64,000 nucleotides of DNA from Kineobactrum salinum. GTDB taxonomy: Bacteria > Pseudomonadota > Gammaproteobacteria > Pseudomonadales > Halieaceae. The position numbers and the translations under genes are program-made. Under the pieces are notes generated by a model that was not told the origin of the DNA, made no database searches, and saw nothing but the letters and a program-made list of their open reading frames with translations. Location: NCBI RefSeq assembly GCF_010669285.1, contig NZ_CP048711.1:1612001-1676000 (forward strand). The letters are read 5' to 3'. This document shows positions 19,251-29,300 of the stretch, one piece after another; within the stretch, counting starts at the first letter, position 1; each line of letters begins with the position of its first letter.

Positions 19251-20594
19251 ATGTCCCTTGAAGCCGACTGGTTCCTGAGGGCTCACCCAGAAATCACTAC
19301 CGTTGAAGCCTTGCTTCCCGATTGCAATGGCATCATGCGCGGCAAGTGGCTGCCGCGACACAAACTGGCCAGGATCTTCGATGGCGAAATAAAGCTGCCA
19401 AAGACCGCTCTCAGTCTCGATATCTGGGGCCGGGATGTGGAGGAACTGGTGTTCGCCTCGGGTGACGCCGACGGCATCTGCCGGCCGGTGGAAGGCTCAC
19501 TGCTGCCCACGCCCTGGTCGCCCGGCAGCCAACACGGCCAGGTCATGCTGTCGATGTTCGATGCCGATGGCACACCCTACATGGGCGACCCCCGGCATGT
19601 ACTGAAACAGGTGGTGTCCCGCTTCCAGGAGGCCGGCTGGACGCCGGTGATCGCGGCGGAGCTGGAGTTCAGCCTGGTGCACTGGGACCACACCCTGCCC
19701 CGCCACACCTGTCCCTCTCCAGCCGGCAGCCAGCCGGTGGGCGGCAATATGTATGGTCTGGACGCCCTCCACCAACACCAGCAAATGATGGAAGACCTGC
19801 GCCTGGCCTCTGAGCTGCAGGACCTGCCCTTTGACGGTGTGGTCAAGGAGTCGGCGCCCTCCCAGTACGAGATCAATATGCAGCACGTCGCCAACCCTGT
19901 GCTGGCGGCGAAGCAGATCCTGATGATGAAGCACCTGATCAAGGGTGTGGCCCGCAAGCACGGCCTGGTGGCCAGCTTCATGCCCAAGCCCTTCGAGGAC
20001 GTGGCCGGCAACGGCATGCATATTCACTGCAGCGTCCTGGACCAGCACGGCATCAACGTCTTCGATGACGGCACCGAGAGTGGCACCACGCTGCTGCACC
20101 AGGCCATTGCCGGCTGCCTGCAGCACATGGCGGACTCGATGATCATCCTGGCGCCCGGTTTCAACAGCTATCGCCGCTTCCAGCCCGGTAGCCATGCTCC
20201 CACCTTCCCCAGCTGGGGCTACGAAAATCGCACCGTCGCAGTGCGGGTACCGGCGGGCTCTCATGCCGCCCGGCGGCTGGAACACCGGGTAGCGGGAGCC
20301 GACAGCAACCCCTATCTGCTCATTGCGGTCATCCTGGCGGCGATGCTGGATGGCATCGAGCAGCAGGCCTCCCCCGGCAAAGCTGTGCGGGGTGACGGCT
20401 ACGCCCAGAAGAGCGGCTCGCTGCCCGCTTACATGCACGAGGCGCTGCAGCTGTTCCGCAAATCCGACTTTATCCACGGCGCCCTGGGCGGGGAGCTGCA
20501 ACGCATCTTCACCCTCACCAAGGAACAGGAAGCGGCGGAGTTCCGCCACCGTATTTCCCTGCTGGAGTACCAGTCCTACCTGGAACGCATTTGA
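19251..20594 (+). CDS. Glutamine synthetase family protein (gamma-glutamylpolyamine synthetase-like)
   Basis: This 447-residue ATP-dependent ligase is of the GS superfamily. Length and N-terminus (VEALLPDCNGIMRGKWLPR) resemble PuuA, which gamma-glutamylates putrescine in polyamine breakdown. Catalytic-domain signatures are ELEFSLVHWD (metal Glu), the NGMHIHCSV loop with its His, the ENRTVAVRVP segment, and RRLEHRVAGADSNPYL (Arg and Glu at the active site). No puuB, puuC or puuD partner lies nearby, so the amine substrate is open. It lies between a LuxR regulator and an EEP-family hydrolase. Confidence 0.85.
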   Translation: MSLEADWFLRAHPEITTVEALLPDCNGIMRGKWLPRHKLARIFDGEIKLPKTALSLDIWGRDVEELVFASGDADGICRPVEGSLLPTPWSPGSQHGQVMLSMFDADGTPYMGDPRHVLKQVVSRFQEAGWTPVIAAELEFSLVHWDHTLPRHTCPSPAGSQPVGGNMYGLDALHQHQQMMEDLRLASELQDLPFDGVVKESAPSQYEINMQHVANPVLAAKQILMMKHLIKGVARKHGLVASFMPKPFEDVAGNGMHIHCSVLDQHGINVFDDGTESGTTLLHQAIAGCLQHMADSMIILAPGFNSYRRFQPGSHAPTFPSWGYENRTVAVRVPAGSHAARRLEHRVAGADSNPYLLIAVILAAMLDGIEQQASPGKAVRGDGYAQKSGSLPAYMHEALQLFRKSDFIHGALGGELQRIFTLTKEQEAAEFRHRISLLEYQSYLERI

Positions 20595-20708
20595 TCGGCT
20601 CCCGGCGGGGAACGGAATGCCGAAAGCGTGATCCAATCCTCCCGAAAGCACTGGCACTTGTACCTCACTAATGCTAAAACTTGCCCTCCAATCCTGAAGT
20701 CACCCTGT

Positions 20709-21575
20709 ATGCCGCCATCCATCAGTCTCCAGCGCTGCCTGCTCCTGCCCGGCCTTGCCGCCCTGTGCCTGTTGCAGGTCGCCATGGGGCGCGCGGATGT
20801 GCCCACTACCGACAGCTGTGCGTCCGGGCTGGGTGCCGCGACCATCGTCGAGGGACAGCCGCTGGCCGGCGAACTGCAGGTGATCAGTTGGAATATCCAG
20901 AAAGCCGGCAATGCTGGCTGGGCCGGGGATCTCCAGCGGCTGGCGCCCGGGGCCCAACTCGCCTTCATCCAGGAGGCCTCGATGCAGGCAGCCATCGCCG
21001 ATGCACTGCCAGCGACCTCACATCAGTCCTTCGCCGAGGGCTATCGCCGCGGCGCGCTGGTCACCGGCGTCATGACCCTGAGCCGCGCCAAGGCCAGCCT
21101 GGAGTGCGACCTGACCACGCAGGAGCCCTGGCTGCGCACCCCCAAGGCGACCGTCGTCACCGAGTTTCCGCTGGCCGGGCGCGAGGAGCGCCTGTTGACT
21201 GTCAATATCCACGCCGTCAATTTTACCCTGGGGCTGGAACACTACAGGGCCCAGCTGGCGGCGCTGGATGAGGTGCTGCAACAACATCGCGGACCGGTGC
21301 TGATTGCCGGCGACCTCAATACCTGGAGCGGCGACCGCCTCGCCACGGTCACCGCCTTCATGGACCGCCATGGCCTGAAGCCCGTGACCTTCGCGCCAGA
21401 CCTGCGCAGCCGGGTATTTGGCCAGGCCCTGGATCACATTTTCATTCGTGGTCTGGAGGCCGGCGCGGCCAGCGTGGTCGAAGTGGACAGCTCTGACCAT
21501 AATCCGCTGCTGGTCAGCCTTAGCATCCCCCCGACGCGACTTTCCGCCCCCGAAACGCTACTATCGGCATTCTGA
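20709..21575 (+). CDS. Exported endonuclease/exonuclease/phosphatase-family protein
   Basis: This 288-residue protein belongs to the EEP (DNase I-like) superfamily. ATG 20709 starts a signal peptide (LQRCLLLPGLAALCLLQVAMG), so the in-frame start at 20628 is less likely. Superfamily motifs are visible: VISWNIQKAG (metal Asn), AFIQEASM (catalytic Glu), VNIHAVNF, VLIAGDLNTW (Asp/Asn), ALDHIFIRG and SSDHNPLLV (catalytic Asp-His). The substrate could be nucleic acid, phospholipid or a phosphodiester. An exported location favours an extracellular nuclease or a phosphatase. Confidence 0.82.
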   Translation: MPPSISLQRCLLLPGLAALCLLQVAMGRADVPTTDSCASGLGAATIVEGQPLAGELQVISWNIQKAGNAGWAGDLQRLAPGAQLAFIQEASMQAAIADALPATSHQSFAEGYRRGALVTGVMTLSRAKASLECDLTTQEPWLRTPKATVVTEFPLAGREERLLTVNIHAVNFTLGLEHYRAQLAALDEVLQQHRGPVLIAGDLNTWSGDRLATVTAFMDRHGLKPVTFAPDLRSRVFGQALDHIFIRGLEAGAASVVEVDSSDHNPLLVSLSIPPTRLSAPETLLSAF

Positions 21576-21604
21576 TTGCCGATCCAACGGAGCCCTCCCA
21601 CCCG

Positions 21605-22788
21605 ATGACACGCTCTTCCGCGAAACCACCTTTGATTCCGGTCAATGTGGTCATTTTTGCCGGCCTGCCGCTGGCTGCCCTGATCCTGGTCCCGCTGTGG
21701 GGCCTGCAACACGGCTACGACAGCTTCCAGTGGCTGTGGGCGGTGGCCTTCCTGTACCTGAATGGCCTTTCCATCACTGGCGGCTATCACCGCCTGTGGG
21801 CGCACAAAGCCTATGAAGCCCACCCCGTGCTGAAGTGCTTCTTCGCCTTCTGGGGGCGGGCGCACTGCAGAACAGCATCCTGTGCTGGGCCTCGGACCAC
21901 CGCCGCCACCACCGTCATGTAGACGACGACGAGCGCGACCCCTATTCCGCCGGGCTGGGCCTGTGGTTCAGCCATGTGGGCTGGATGCTGCGGGACTACC
22001 CCAGCGGCAAGCCGGATTTCAGCAACGCCCGCGACCTGCAGCGGGATCCGGTAGTGATGTGGCAGCACCGGCACTTCCTCGCGCTGACCGTCTTCATGAA
22101 CGTGGGCCTGCCCCTGCTGCTGGGAATCTGGCACGGCGACATCATCGGCACGCTGCTGCTGGTCGGACTGCTGCGCCTGGTGATCAATCACCACGTCACC
22201 TTTTTCATCAATTCCCTGGCTCACTACTGGGGCTCCCGGCCCTATACCGAAGCCAACAGTGCCCGCGACAACGGCCTGCTGGCCTTTCTCACCTACGGCG
22301 AGGGCTACCACAACTACCACCATATCTTCCAGAGCGACTACCGCAACGGCGTTCGCTGGTGGCAGTGGGACCCGACCAAGTGGATGATCCGGCTCTGCGC
22401 CTGGCTGGGTCTGGCCCGCAATCTCAACCGTACGCCGGGCTTCAGAATCCAGCGCGCCATTCTCGACACCCAGTTCATGCGGGTGAGAAGGGAACTGGAA
22501 CACAACCCCGGAGCCGAGACGCTGCGCGAGCATCTGGAGCGCGAATACCAGCTGTTTACTGAATCGGTCAACCACTGGCGCGCGCTGCAGACCAAGCGCT
22601 ATGAACGCAAGGTCGCGGAAATAGAAGATGCCCTGGTCAGCCGGCGGATGCGGCTGCTGGAAAAATGGGAGCGTGCCGCGCTGCGCAGCCGCCTGCGCGA
22701 GCTGGAGTATTCACTGAAGATGCAGCGGGCGCGCCTGGGCCTGCTGTTACAGCAACTGCAGACCCAGACCCAGATGAGCGCCCACTGA
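21605..22788 (+). pseudogene. Fatty acyl desaturase, frame broken as sequenced
   Basis: This membrane di-iron desaturase (delta-9, acyl-CoA desaturase/DesC-like) introduces a double bond into acyl chains. All three histidine boxes are encoded but in two frames: HRLWAH in frame 21605-21922, then HRRHH and EGYHNYHH in frame 21835-22788. The break lies in a run of five G (21852-21856); one more G restores FFAFWG-AGALQNS. The restored protein is about 394 residues with four membrane helices. Its last about 95 residues form a charged coiled coil (RERKVAEIEDALVSRR-like region). Because other conserved genes here show the same kind of break, a base-calling error is more likely than a dead gene. Confidence 0.82.
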
Positions 22789-22800
22789 CGAGTATTCACC

Positions 22801-23286
22801 ATGGCCACCACCGTTCATGACTTCGCCTGCAAGACGCCCGGGGGCCAGGAACAGCCCCTGGACCAGTATCGCGGCAAGGTGCTGCTGGTGGTCAACACCG
22901 CCTCCAAGTGCGGTTTCACCCCACAGTTCGAGGGGCTGGAGGCGTTGTATCAAAAGTACAACAGCCGCGGCTTCCAGATCCTGGGCTTTCCCTGCAACCA
23001 GTTCGGCAAGCAGGATCCGGGCAGCAACGAGGAAATCATGGAGTTCTGCCAGCTCAACTATGGGGTCAGCTTCCCGATGTTCGGCAAGATCGAAGTCAAC
23101 GGCAGTAACGCCGAGCCGCTGTTCAGGCATCTGAAAAAGGCCGCACCGGGGGCGCTCGGGCTGGAGGGCATCAAGTGGAACTTCACAAAGTTCCTGGTCA
23201 ACGGCGAGGGCGAGGTCGTCAAGCGCTATGCGCCGACCACCAAGCCGGAGGCTATCGCCGCGGATATCGAGGCCCAGTTGGGCTAG
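22801..23286 (+). CDS. Glutathione peroxidase family protein
   Basis: This 161-residue thioredoxin-fold peroxidase reduces hydrogen peroxide and lipid hydroperoxides. The active-site motif NTASKCGFTPQFEGLEALY has Cys in place of selenocysteine. Gln in FPCNQFGKQDPG and Trp in KWNFTKFLV complete the catalytic set. As in many bacterial members the electron donor may be thioredoxin and not glutathione. It follows the desaturase by 12 bases, so the pair may protect newly unsaturated lipids from oxidation. Confidence 0.92.
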   Translation: MATTVHDFACKTPGGQEQPLDQYRGKVLLVVNTASKCGFTPQFEGLEALYQKYNSRGFQILGFPCNQFGKQDPGSNEEIMEFCQLNYGVSFPMFGKIEVNGSNAEPLFRHLKKAAPGALGLEGIKWNFTKFLVNGEGEVVKRYAPTTKPEAIAADIEAQLG

Positions 23287-23301
23287 TACTTATCTTAGCC
23301 A

Positions 23302-23480
23302 TTGGGTGCCTTTAATCCGGTCGCCACTTCCGGAGAGTGCTTTCGAGACACGCCGTGAACCCTTCCATGGGGGCTCGGATGCAGCGTCCCTGCTGCATAC
23401 GGTCTCGAAAGCACTCCCCGGAAGTAGCGCCCTCACATCGAGCCAGGCCTTAAGATCGAGCCGGGCCTTAAGCAGGTGCC
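23302..23480. repeat. Palindromic dispersed repeat, copy 2
   Basis: Same element as 12639-12790. The 31-bp arms at 23319-23349 and 23402-23432 match at 28 of 31 positions. The inner hairpin is ATGCAGC/GCTGCAT in place of ATGCGAC/GTCGCAT of copy 1, so two base pairs changed on both sides together. The left outer motif TTGGGTGC is kept (23302-23309). The right end differs by an 18-base tandem duplication. It fills the convergent gap between the peroxidase gene and prfC, where it could also act as a two-way terminator. Confidence 0.88.
23437..23472. repeat. 18-base tandem duplication at the end of repeat copy 2
   Basis: ATCGAGCCAGGCCTTAAG (23437-23454) is followed directly by the same 18 bases with one A-to-G change (23455-23472). 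Copy 1 has only the first part of this sequence before its outer arm. Confidence 0.8.
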
Positions 23481-23493
23481 ATTTGGGCTAGTA

Positions 23494-25071
23494 TTAGTGC
23501 TCCCGGGTGGCCCGGAACTGGATATCGGGCCAGCGCTCTTCCATCACCGCCAGGTTGACCCGGGTCGGCGCCAGGTAGGTCAGGTGGCCGCCGCCGTCGA
23601 TCGACAACTGGTCCGCCGCTTTCTTGCGGAATTCCTCCAGTTTGCGGGCATCCTCACAATACACCCAGCGTGCGGTGTAGACGTTCACCGGTTCGTACAG
23701 GGCCTCCACCTTGTACTCGTCGGCCAGCCGGTAGGTCACCACGTCGAACTGCAGCTGGCCCACTGCACCCACCACCAGGTCGGATGAATTCAACGGCGCG
23801 AACACCTGAGTGGAGCCTTCCTCCGACAACTGCTGCAGGCCCTTCTGCAACTGCTTGGATTTCATCGGATCGCGCAGCCGGATGCGGCGGAACAGCTCCG
23901 GCGCGAAATGGGGAATGCCGGTAAACTGCAGTGCCTCGCCCTCGGTGAAGGTGTCGCCGATCTGGATGGTACCGTGGTTGTGCAGGCCGATGATATCACC
24001 GGCAACCGCTTCCTCCACCAGCACCCGCTCGCCGGCCTTGAAGGTGACCGCATCGGCGATGCGCACCTCCTTGCCCAGGCGCACGTGGCGCATTTTCATG
24101 CCCTTGTCATACTGCCCGGAGCAGATCCGCAGGAAGGCGATGCGGTCCCGGTGGCGCGGGTCCATGTTGGCCTGGATCTTGAAGACGAAGCCGCTGAAGG
24201 CGGGCTCGGCAGCACTGACATCGCGCTGTTCCGCCTCGCGCCCCAACGGCGGCGGCGCCCACTGGACAAAGTCGTCCAGCATCTCGCGCACCCCGAAGTT
24301 GCCCAGTGCGGTGCCAAAGAATACCGGGCTCAGCTTGCCGGCGAGAAAGGCATCCGTATCGAACTGGTGGCTGGCGCCGCGCACCAGCTCGACCTCCTCC
24401 AGGAAGTCATCGTAGTCGTCCCCCAGCAGCGCGCGGGCCGCATCGCTGGCCAGCCCCTCAATGCGCCGGTCATCGGCCAGCACTGCTCCCATGCCCGGTG
24501 TGTACTGGTGGATCACATCGGTGTAGAGGTTGTAGACGCCCTTGAAATCACGCCCCATATCAATGGGCCAGTTGATCGGTGCACCCTGGATGGCCAGCAC
24601 CTGCTCGATCTCGTCCAGCAGCTCGATGGGATCGCGGATGTCGCGGTCCATTTTGTTGACGAAGCTGAAGATCGGGGTATCGCGCAGGCGGCAGACATTC
24701 ATCAGCTTGATCGTGCGCTCTTCCACCCCTTTGGCGCCGTCTATCACCATCAGCGCCGAGTCCACCGCGGTCAGAGTGCGGTAGGTGTCTTCGGAGAAGT
24801 CCTCGTGGCCCGGGGTATCCAGCAGATTGACAACGCGGCCGCGATAGGGGAACTGCATTACCGACGACGTGACCGAAATGCCGCGCTCCTGCTCCATGGT
24901 CATCCAGTCCGAGGTGGCATGGGGGCCGCGCTTGCCCTTGACACTGCCGGCCACCTGGATGGCATTGCCCAGCAGCAGCAGTTTCTCGGTGATGGTGGTC
25001 TTGCCCGCGTCGGGGTGGGAAATAATGGCAAAAGTGCGTCGCGCGGCGATGGCTTTGCTCAGCTCTGGCAT
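23494..25071 (-). CDS. prfC: Peptide chain release factor 3
   Basis: RF3 is the GTPase that recycles RF1/RF2 from the ribosome after termination. ATG 25071 gives 525 residues starting [17 protein letters not shown]; the open frame upstream is not conserved in character. G1 is SHPDAGKTT (about 19-27), G3 [16 protein letters not shown] and G4 NKMDRD. Later domains carry [21 protein letters not shown] and [11 protein letters not shown]. It has a perfect TATAAT -10 upstream and is divergent from the RND efflux operon. Confidence 0.96.
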   Translation of the reverse strand: MPELSKAIAARRTFAIISHPDAGKTTITEKLLLLGNAIQVAGSVKGKRGPHATSDWMTMEQERGISVTSSVMQFPYRGRVVNLLDTPGHEDFSEDTYRTLTAVDSALMVIDGAKGVEERTIKLMNVCRLRDTPIFSFVNKMDRDIRDPIELLDEIEQVLAIQGAPINWPIDMGRDFKGVYNLYTDVIHQYTPGMGAVLADDRRIEGLASDAARALLGDDYDDFLEEVELVRGASHQFDTDAFLAGKLSPVFFGTALGNFGVREMLDDFVQWAPPPLGREAEQRDVSAAEPAFSGFVFKIQANMDPRHRDRIAFLRICSGQYDKGMKMRHVRLGKEVRIADAVTFKAGERVLVEEAVAGDIIGLHNHGTIQIGDTFTEGEALQFTGIPHFAPELFRRIRLRDPMKSKQLQKGLQQLSEEGSTQVFAPLNSSDLVVGAVGQLQFDVVTYRLADEYKVEALYEPVNVYTARWVYCEDARKLEEFRKKAADQLSIDGGGHLTYLAPTRVNLAVMEERWPDIQFRATREH

Positions 25072-25098
25072 GATCTGGCTCACTGGAAAAAAGGCGAA

Positions 25099-25104
25099 AT
25101 TATA
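25099..25104 (-). promoter_or_regulatory. -10 element for prfC
   Basis: A perfect TATAAT on the minus strand lies 28 bases before the prfC ATG. No good -35 is visible 16-18 bases further up, so activity is uncertain. Confidence 0.4.
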
Positions 25105-25225
25105 CGCTGTTTGGTCTGCATGCGCAGTTTTCCCGGCGTTGCCGTGCTTTATACTGAACCAAACCTCCCGGCCGCAGTCTATCGGGCAAGATTCTGCATG
25201 CCACGCCCTGTGCAAGAAGATGGCG

Positions 25226-25231
25226 TATAAT
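25226..25231 (+). promoter_or_regulatory. -10 element for the RND efflux operon
   Basis: A perfect TATAAT on the plus strand lies 40 bases before the adaptor gene start; a second candidate, TATACT, lies at 25150-25155. The -35 regions are weak, which fits a regulated promoter. No regulator gene sits beside it. Confidence 0.4.
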
Positions 25232-25270
25232 GCCGGCCCCGTTTAGCCGGGTACCGCTGTAGCCAATTAT

Positions 25271-26341
25271 ATGGAAATCATGAAGAAGATCCTGCTCCCG
25301 GCGATCGCAGTCGCCATCGTCGTCGCCCTGGCATGGCCCAAGTTGGCCCCCATGTTCGGCGACGCCGAGGTCTCGACCCAGCCACAGAGCCGGCCGGCAC
25401 CCGCGGTGCGCACCATGCGGCTGCAACCGCAGCCCTTTGAAAGCAAGCTGACCTTCAACGGCAGCCTGGTGGCCGACAAGTCGATCGATATCCGCAGTGA
25501 ACTGCGGGGCAAGGTCGAGGCCATCCATTTCCGCGATGGCCAGGATGTCGAGCAGGGCGAGCTGATCGTGGTCATCGAGGCCGGCGAGACCGCCGCCGAA
25601 CTGCGCTCCCTGCAGGAGCAGCTGGCCCTCGCCACCACCACTGCCAGGCGCCTCGACAATCTGTTCGAAAGCGGTTCGGTCAACGCCAGCGATCGCGACG
25701 ATGCGCTCAGCCGGCGCGCGGTACTGGAGGCCGAAGTGGAACGGTTGCAGGTGCGGCTGGCGAAAACCCGGATCCATGCACCCTTTGCCGGCACCCTGGG
25801 CCTGCGCCAGATCAGCCCGGGCGACCTGATCGAGCCCGACACCTTGATCACCACCCTGCAGACCGTGACCGAGCTCAACGTCGACTTCAGCGTACCCGAA
25901 CGCTATCGCGCCCTGATTGAACCCGGAGCCACCCTGTCGCTGTGGGTCGCGGGGCACAACGAGCCCTTCTCGGCCACTGTCAGCGCCATCGACCCCCGCG
26001 TTGATGTCAGTACCCGCACACTGATGGTGCGGGCCACTGTCGCCAATCCGGAGCGCAAGCTGCTGCCCGGCAATTACGCCCGGGTAGAACTGGTCAGCCG
26101 CGATGAAACCGCGCTGCTGGTACCCAGCATCGCCATCCTGCAGAGCCTTGAGGCGGTGTCGGTGTTTACCGTCGAGGACGGCATCGCGGTGCGCCGCGAG
26201 GTCGAAACCGGATACCGCGACAACGATCAGGTGCTGATCCTGCGTGGCCTGGAGCCCGGCTCCGAGATCATCACCTCCGGCATCCAGAGCGTGCGCGAAG
26301 GCCAGCCGGTCACAGTGCGAAGCCCCCTGGACCTGGGCTGA
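25271..26341 (+). CDS. RND efflux periplasmic adaptor subunit
   Basis: This is a 356-residue membrane fusion protein linking an inner-membrane RND pump to an outer-membrane channel. An N-terminal membrane anchor (about 5-22) has no lipobox. A biotinyl-lipoyl-like domain (SIDIRSELRGKVEAIHFRDGQ), a short helical hairpin (about 110-165), a second lipoyl half (THAPFAGTLGLRQISPGD-like) and beta-barrel domains follow. The start may be ATG 25271 or the in-frame ATG 25280. Its stop overlaps the pump start by one base (TGATG). No outer-membrane channel gene follows, so a shared TolC-type protein is likely. Confidence 0.9.
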   Translation: MEIMKKILLPAIAVAIVVALAWPKLAPMFGDAEVSTQPQSRPAPAVRTMRLQPQPFESKLTFNGSLVADKSIDIRSELRGKVEAIHFRDGQDVEQGELIVVIEAGETAAELRSLQEQLALATTTARRLDNLFESGSVNASDRDDALSRRAVLEAEVERLQVRLAKTRIHAPFAGTLGLRQISPGDLIEPDTLITTLQTVTELNVDFSVPERYRALIEPGATLSLWVAGHNEPFSATVSAIDPRVDVSTRTLMVRATVANPERKLLPGNYARVELVSRDETALLVPSIAILQSLEAVSVFTVEDGIAVRREVETGYRDNDQVLILRGLEPGSEIITSGIQSVREGQPVTVRSPLDLG

Positions 26342-29300
26342 TGCGCCTGCATGAACTGAGCATACAGCGCCCCGTACTGGCGGTGGTGATGTCCATCATC
26401 ATCGTGGTGTTTGGCGCCATCGGCATGCGCGAGCTGGGGGTGCGGGAATTTCCGCTGGCGGAGCGGCCCATCATCGCGGTCCAGGCAGCTTATCCCGGCG
26501 CCAACGCCAGCGTGATCGAAAACCAGATCACCGAGAACCTGGAAGAGGAGATCAATACCGTCCCGGGCATCCGCACGATGCGTGCGATAAGCCGCGAAGG
26601 ACGCAGCACGGTCACCGTGGAGTTCGAGCTGGACGACGACCTGGATCGCGCCGCCAACGACGTTCGCGACCGGGTGGGGTCTGCCATCCGCCGCCTGCCC
26701 AACGACGCGGAAGCGCCCACTGTCTCCAAGGCGGACGCCGACGGCGACCCCATCATCTTCCTCAGCGTGCGCAGCGACCAGCGCAACCTGATGGAGCTCA
26801 GCGCACTGGTGGACAACCTGTTCAAGAACCGCTTCGAGACGATCACCGGCGTCGGCCAGGTCGATATCTGGGGCTACAAGGAATACTCGATGCGTCTGTG
26901 GCTGAACCCGGACGCGCTGGCGGCCCACGGGCTGACCGCGATCGACGTGCGCGACGCCTTCCAGGCGGCCAATGTGGAGTTGCCCACCGGCCGCCTGGAA
27001 GGCCGTACCATAGATCTCAACATCCGCACCCTGAGCCGGCTGGGCGACACGCTGGAAGAGTTCAATGACCGGGTCATCAAGCGCGAAGATGGCCGCACCG
27101 TACGCTTTCGCGACGTCGGCTATGCCGAGATCAGCCCGCTCAATGAACGTACCATCCTGAGACTGAACGGCGTCACCATGGTCGGCGTGGTGCTGCGGCC
27201 GCAGAGCGGCGCCAACGAAATCGCCATTGCCGACGAATTCTATCGCCGGCTGGAGCAGATCAAGCACGACCTGCCGGACGACGTCAATGTGATCGTGGGC
27301 TTTGATGACAGCCAGTTTATCCGCGCCAGCATCCGCGAAGTCATCCAGACCCTGGTGCTGGCCCTGCTGCTGGTCTGCGCCACAATCTATGCCTTCCTGC
27401 GGGAGTGGCGCACCACTATCATCCCGATTCTGACCATTCCCATCGCCCTCACCGGCACCTTCTTTGTACTGTACCTGGCCGGATTCTCCATCAATGTCCT
27501 GACCCTGCTGGGCATGGTGCTCGCCATCGGCCTGGTGGTGGACGATGCCATTGTGGTGGTGGAAAACATCTACAAGCGCATCGAGAAAGGCGAGGCGCCC
27601 GCGGTGGCGGGTGCCGAAGGGGTAAGGGAGATCTTCTTCGCAGTGATCGCCACCACACTGGCGCTGACCGCTGTGTTCGCGCCGCTGATCTTCCTCGGCG
27701 GCCTCACCGGCGTGCTGTTCCGCGAATTCGGGGTCACCCTGGCGGCGGCCGTGGTGATCTCGTCCTTCGTTGCCCTCACGCTGGCACCGATGCTGTGCGC
27801 CCGCTTTCTGAAAAACCGGGCCCGGCATCCGGCGCTGTACCGTCGCACCGAACCTTTCTTTGTCCGCCTCTCGCAGGGCTACCGCGACTCCCTGCGCGGC
27901 TTCCTGCGTCACGCCAGCTGGGCTCCGCTGATCCTGCTCACCTGCCTGGTGCTGCTGATCACCATCTACCGCAGCCTCCCCGAGGAACTGGCCCCGCTGG
28001 AGGATCGCAGCATGCTGGTGGTGCAGGCCAAGGGACCTCAAGGCGCGGGCTTCGATTACATGTACGAGGTGATGACCGAGTATGACCGCCTGGTGCACTC
28101 TACCCTCGGCGATGAGGTGGCCGCAGTGATGACCGTGACCTCCCCCGGCTTTGGCGCTTCCACCACCACCAATACCGGCTTTTCCCGGGTTATGCTGGCA
28201 AGCCCCGACCAGCGTGACAGAAGCCAACAGGAGATTGCCGATGAACTTGCCAGGGTCACCGCCGGCGTGTCGGGCGCGGAAATCTTCGTGCGCCAGATGG
28301 ATACCATCAACGTGGGTGGACGCGGGCTGCCGGTGCAATTCGTGGTGCAGAATACCGACCTGGAAAAAGTGCGGGAAATCATCCCCCGCTTCCTTGAACG
28401 GGCGCGCCAGCACCCGGCATTCAGCTTCGTCGATGTCGATCTGGTATTCAACCAGCCCGAACTGGTGCTGGATATAGACCGGGACCGGGCCGATGCCCTG
28501 GGTGTCAGTGCGCGTGAGATCACCGACGTGGTGCAGGCCTCCTTCAGCGGCCAGCGCTTTGGTTATTTTCTGCGCGAGGGTGAGCAGTACGAGATCATCG
28601 GCCAGATGCTGCGCGAAGGCCGCGACGATCCTGGCGACCTGTCGCGCCTGCAGGTACGCGCGGCCGACGGCAGCCTGATCCCCATCGACAACCTGGTCAC
28701 GATGCGCGAGGAAAGCTCCGCACCGGTGCTGTACCGCTTCAACCGCTTCACCGCGGCGACCTTTTCCGCCAACCTGGCCGAGGGCTATGCGCTGGGCGAC
28801 GGCATTCGCGCCATGCGCGAAGTGGCCGCGGAACTGCTGGACGATTCCTACGCCACTGAACTGGCGGGGCAGTCACGGGAGTTCGACGAGACCGGCAGCA
28901 GCCTGGCCTTTGTCTTCGTGCTCGCACTGTTGCTGATCTACCTGGTGCTGGCGGCGCAGTTCGAGAGCTTCCGCGATCCGCTGGCCATCATGCTGACGGT
29001 GCCGATGGCTATTACCGGAGGGCTGATCTCGCTGTGGTACTTCGGCCAGACCCTGAACATCTTCTCCCAGATCGGCCTGATCATGCTGATTGGTCTGGTT
29101 ACCAAAAATGGCATCCTGATCGTTGAATTTGCGAACCAGCGCCGGGAGGCGGGTCTCAGCGTGGCCGAAGCGGTAGAGGAAGCCGCGGCGGCCCGCTTCC
29201 GGCCCATCCTGATGACCACGCTCTCCACTGTACTGGGCACCCTGCCCATCGCGCTGGCCCTGGGGGCCGGATCCCAGAGCCGGATACCACTGGGCGTCGC

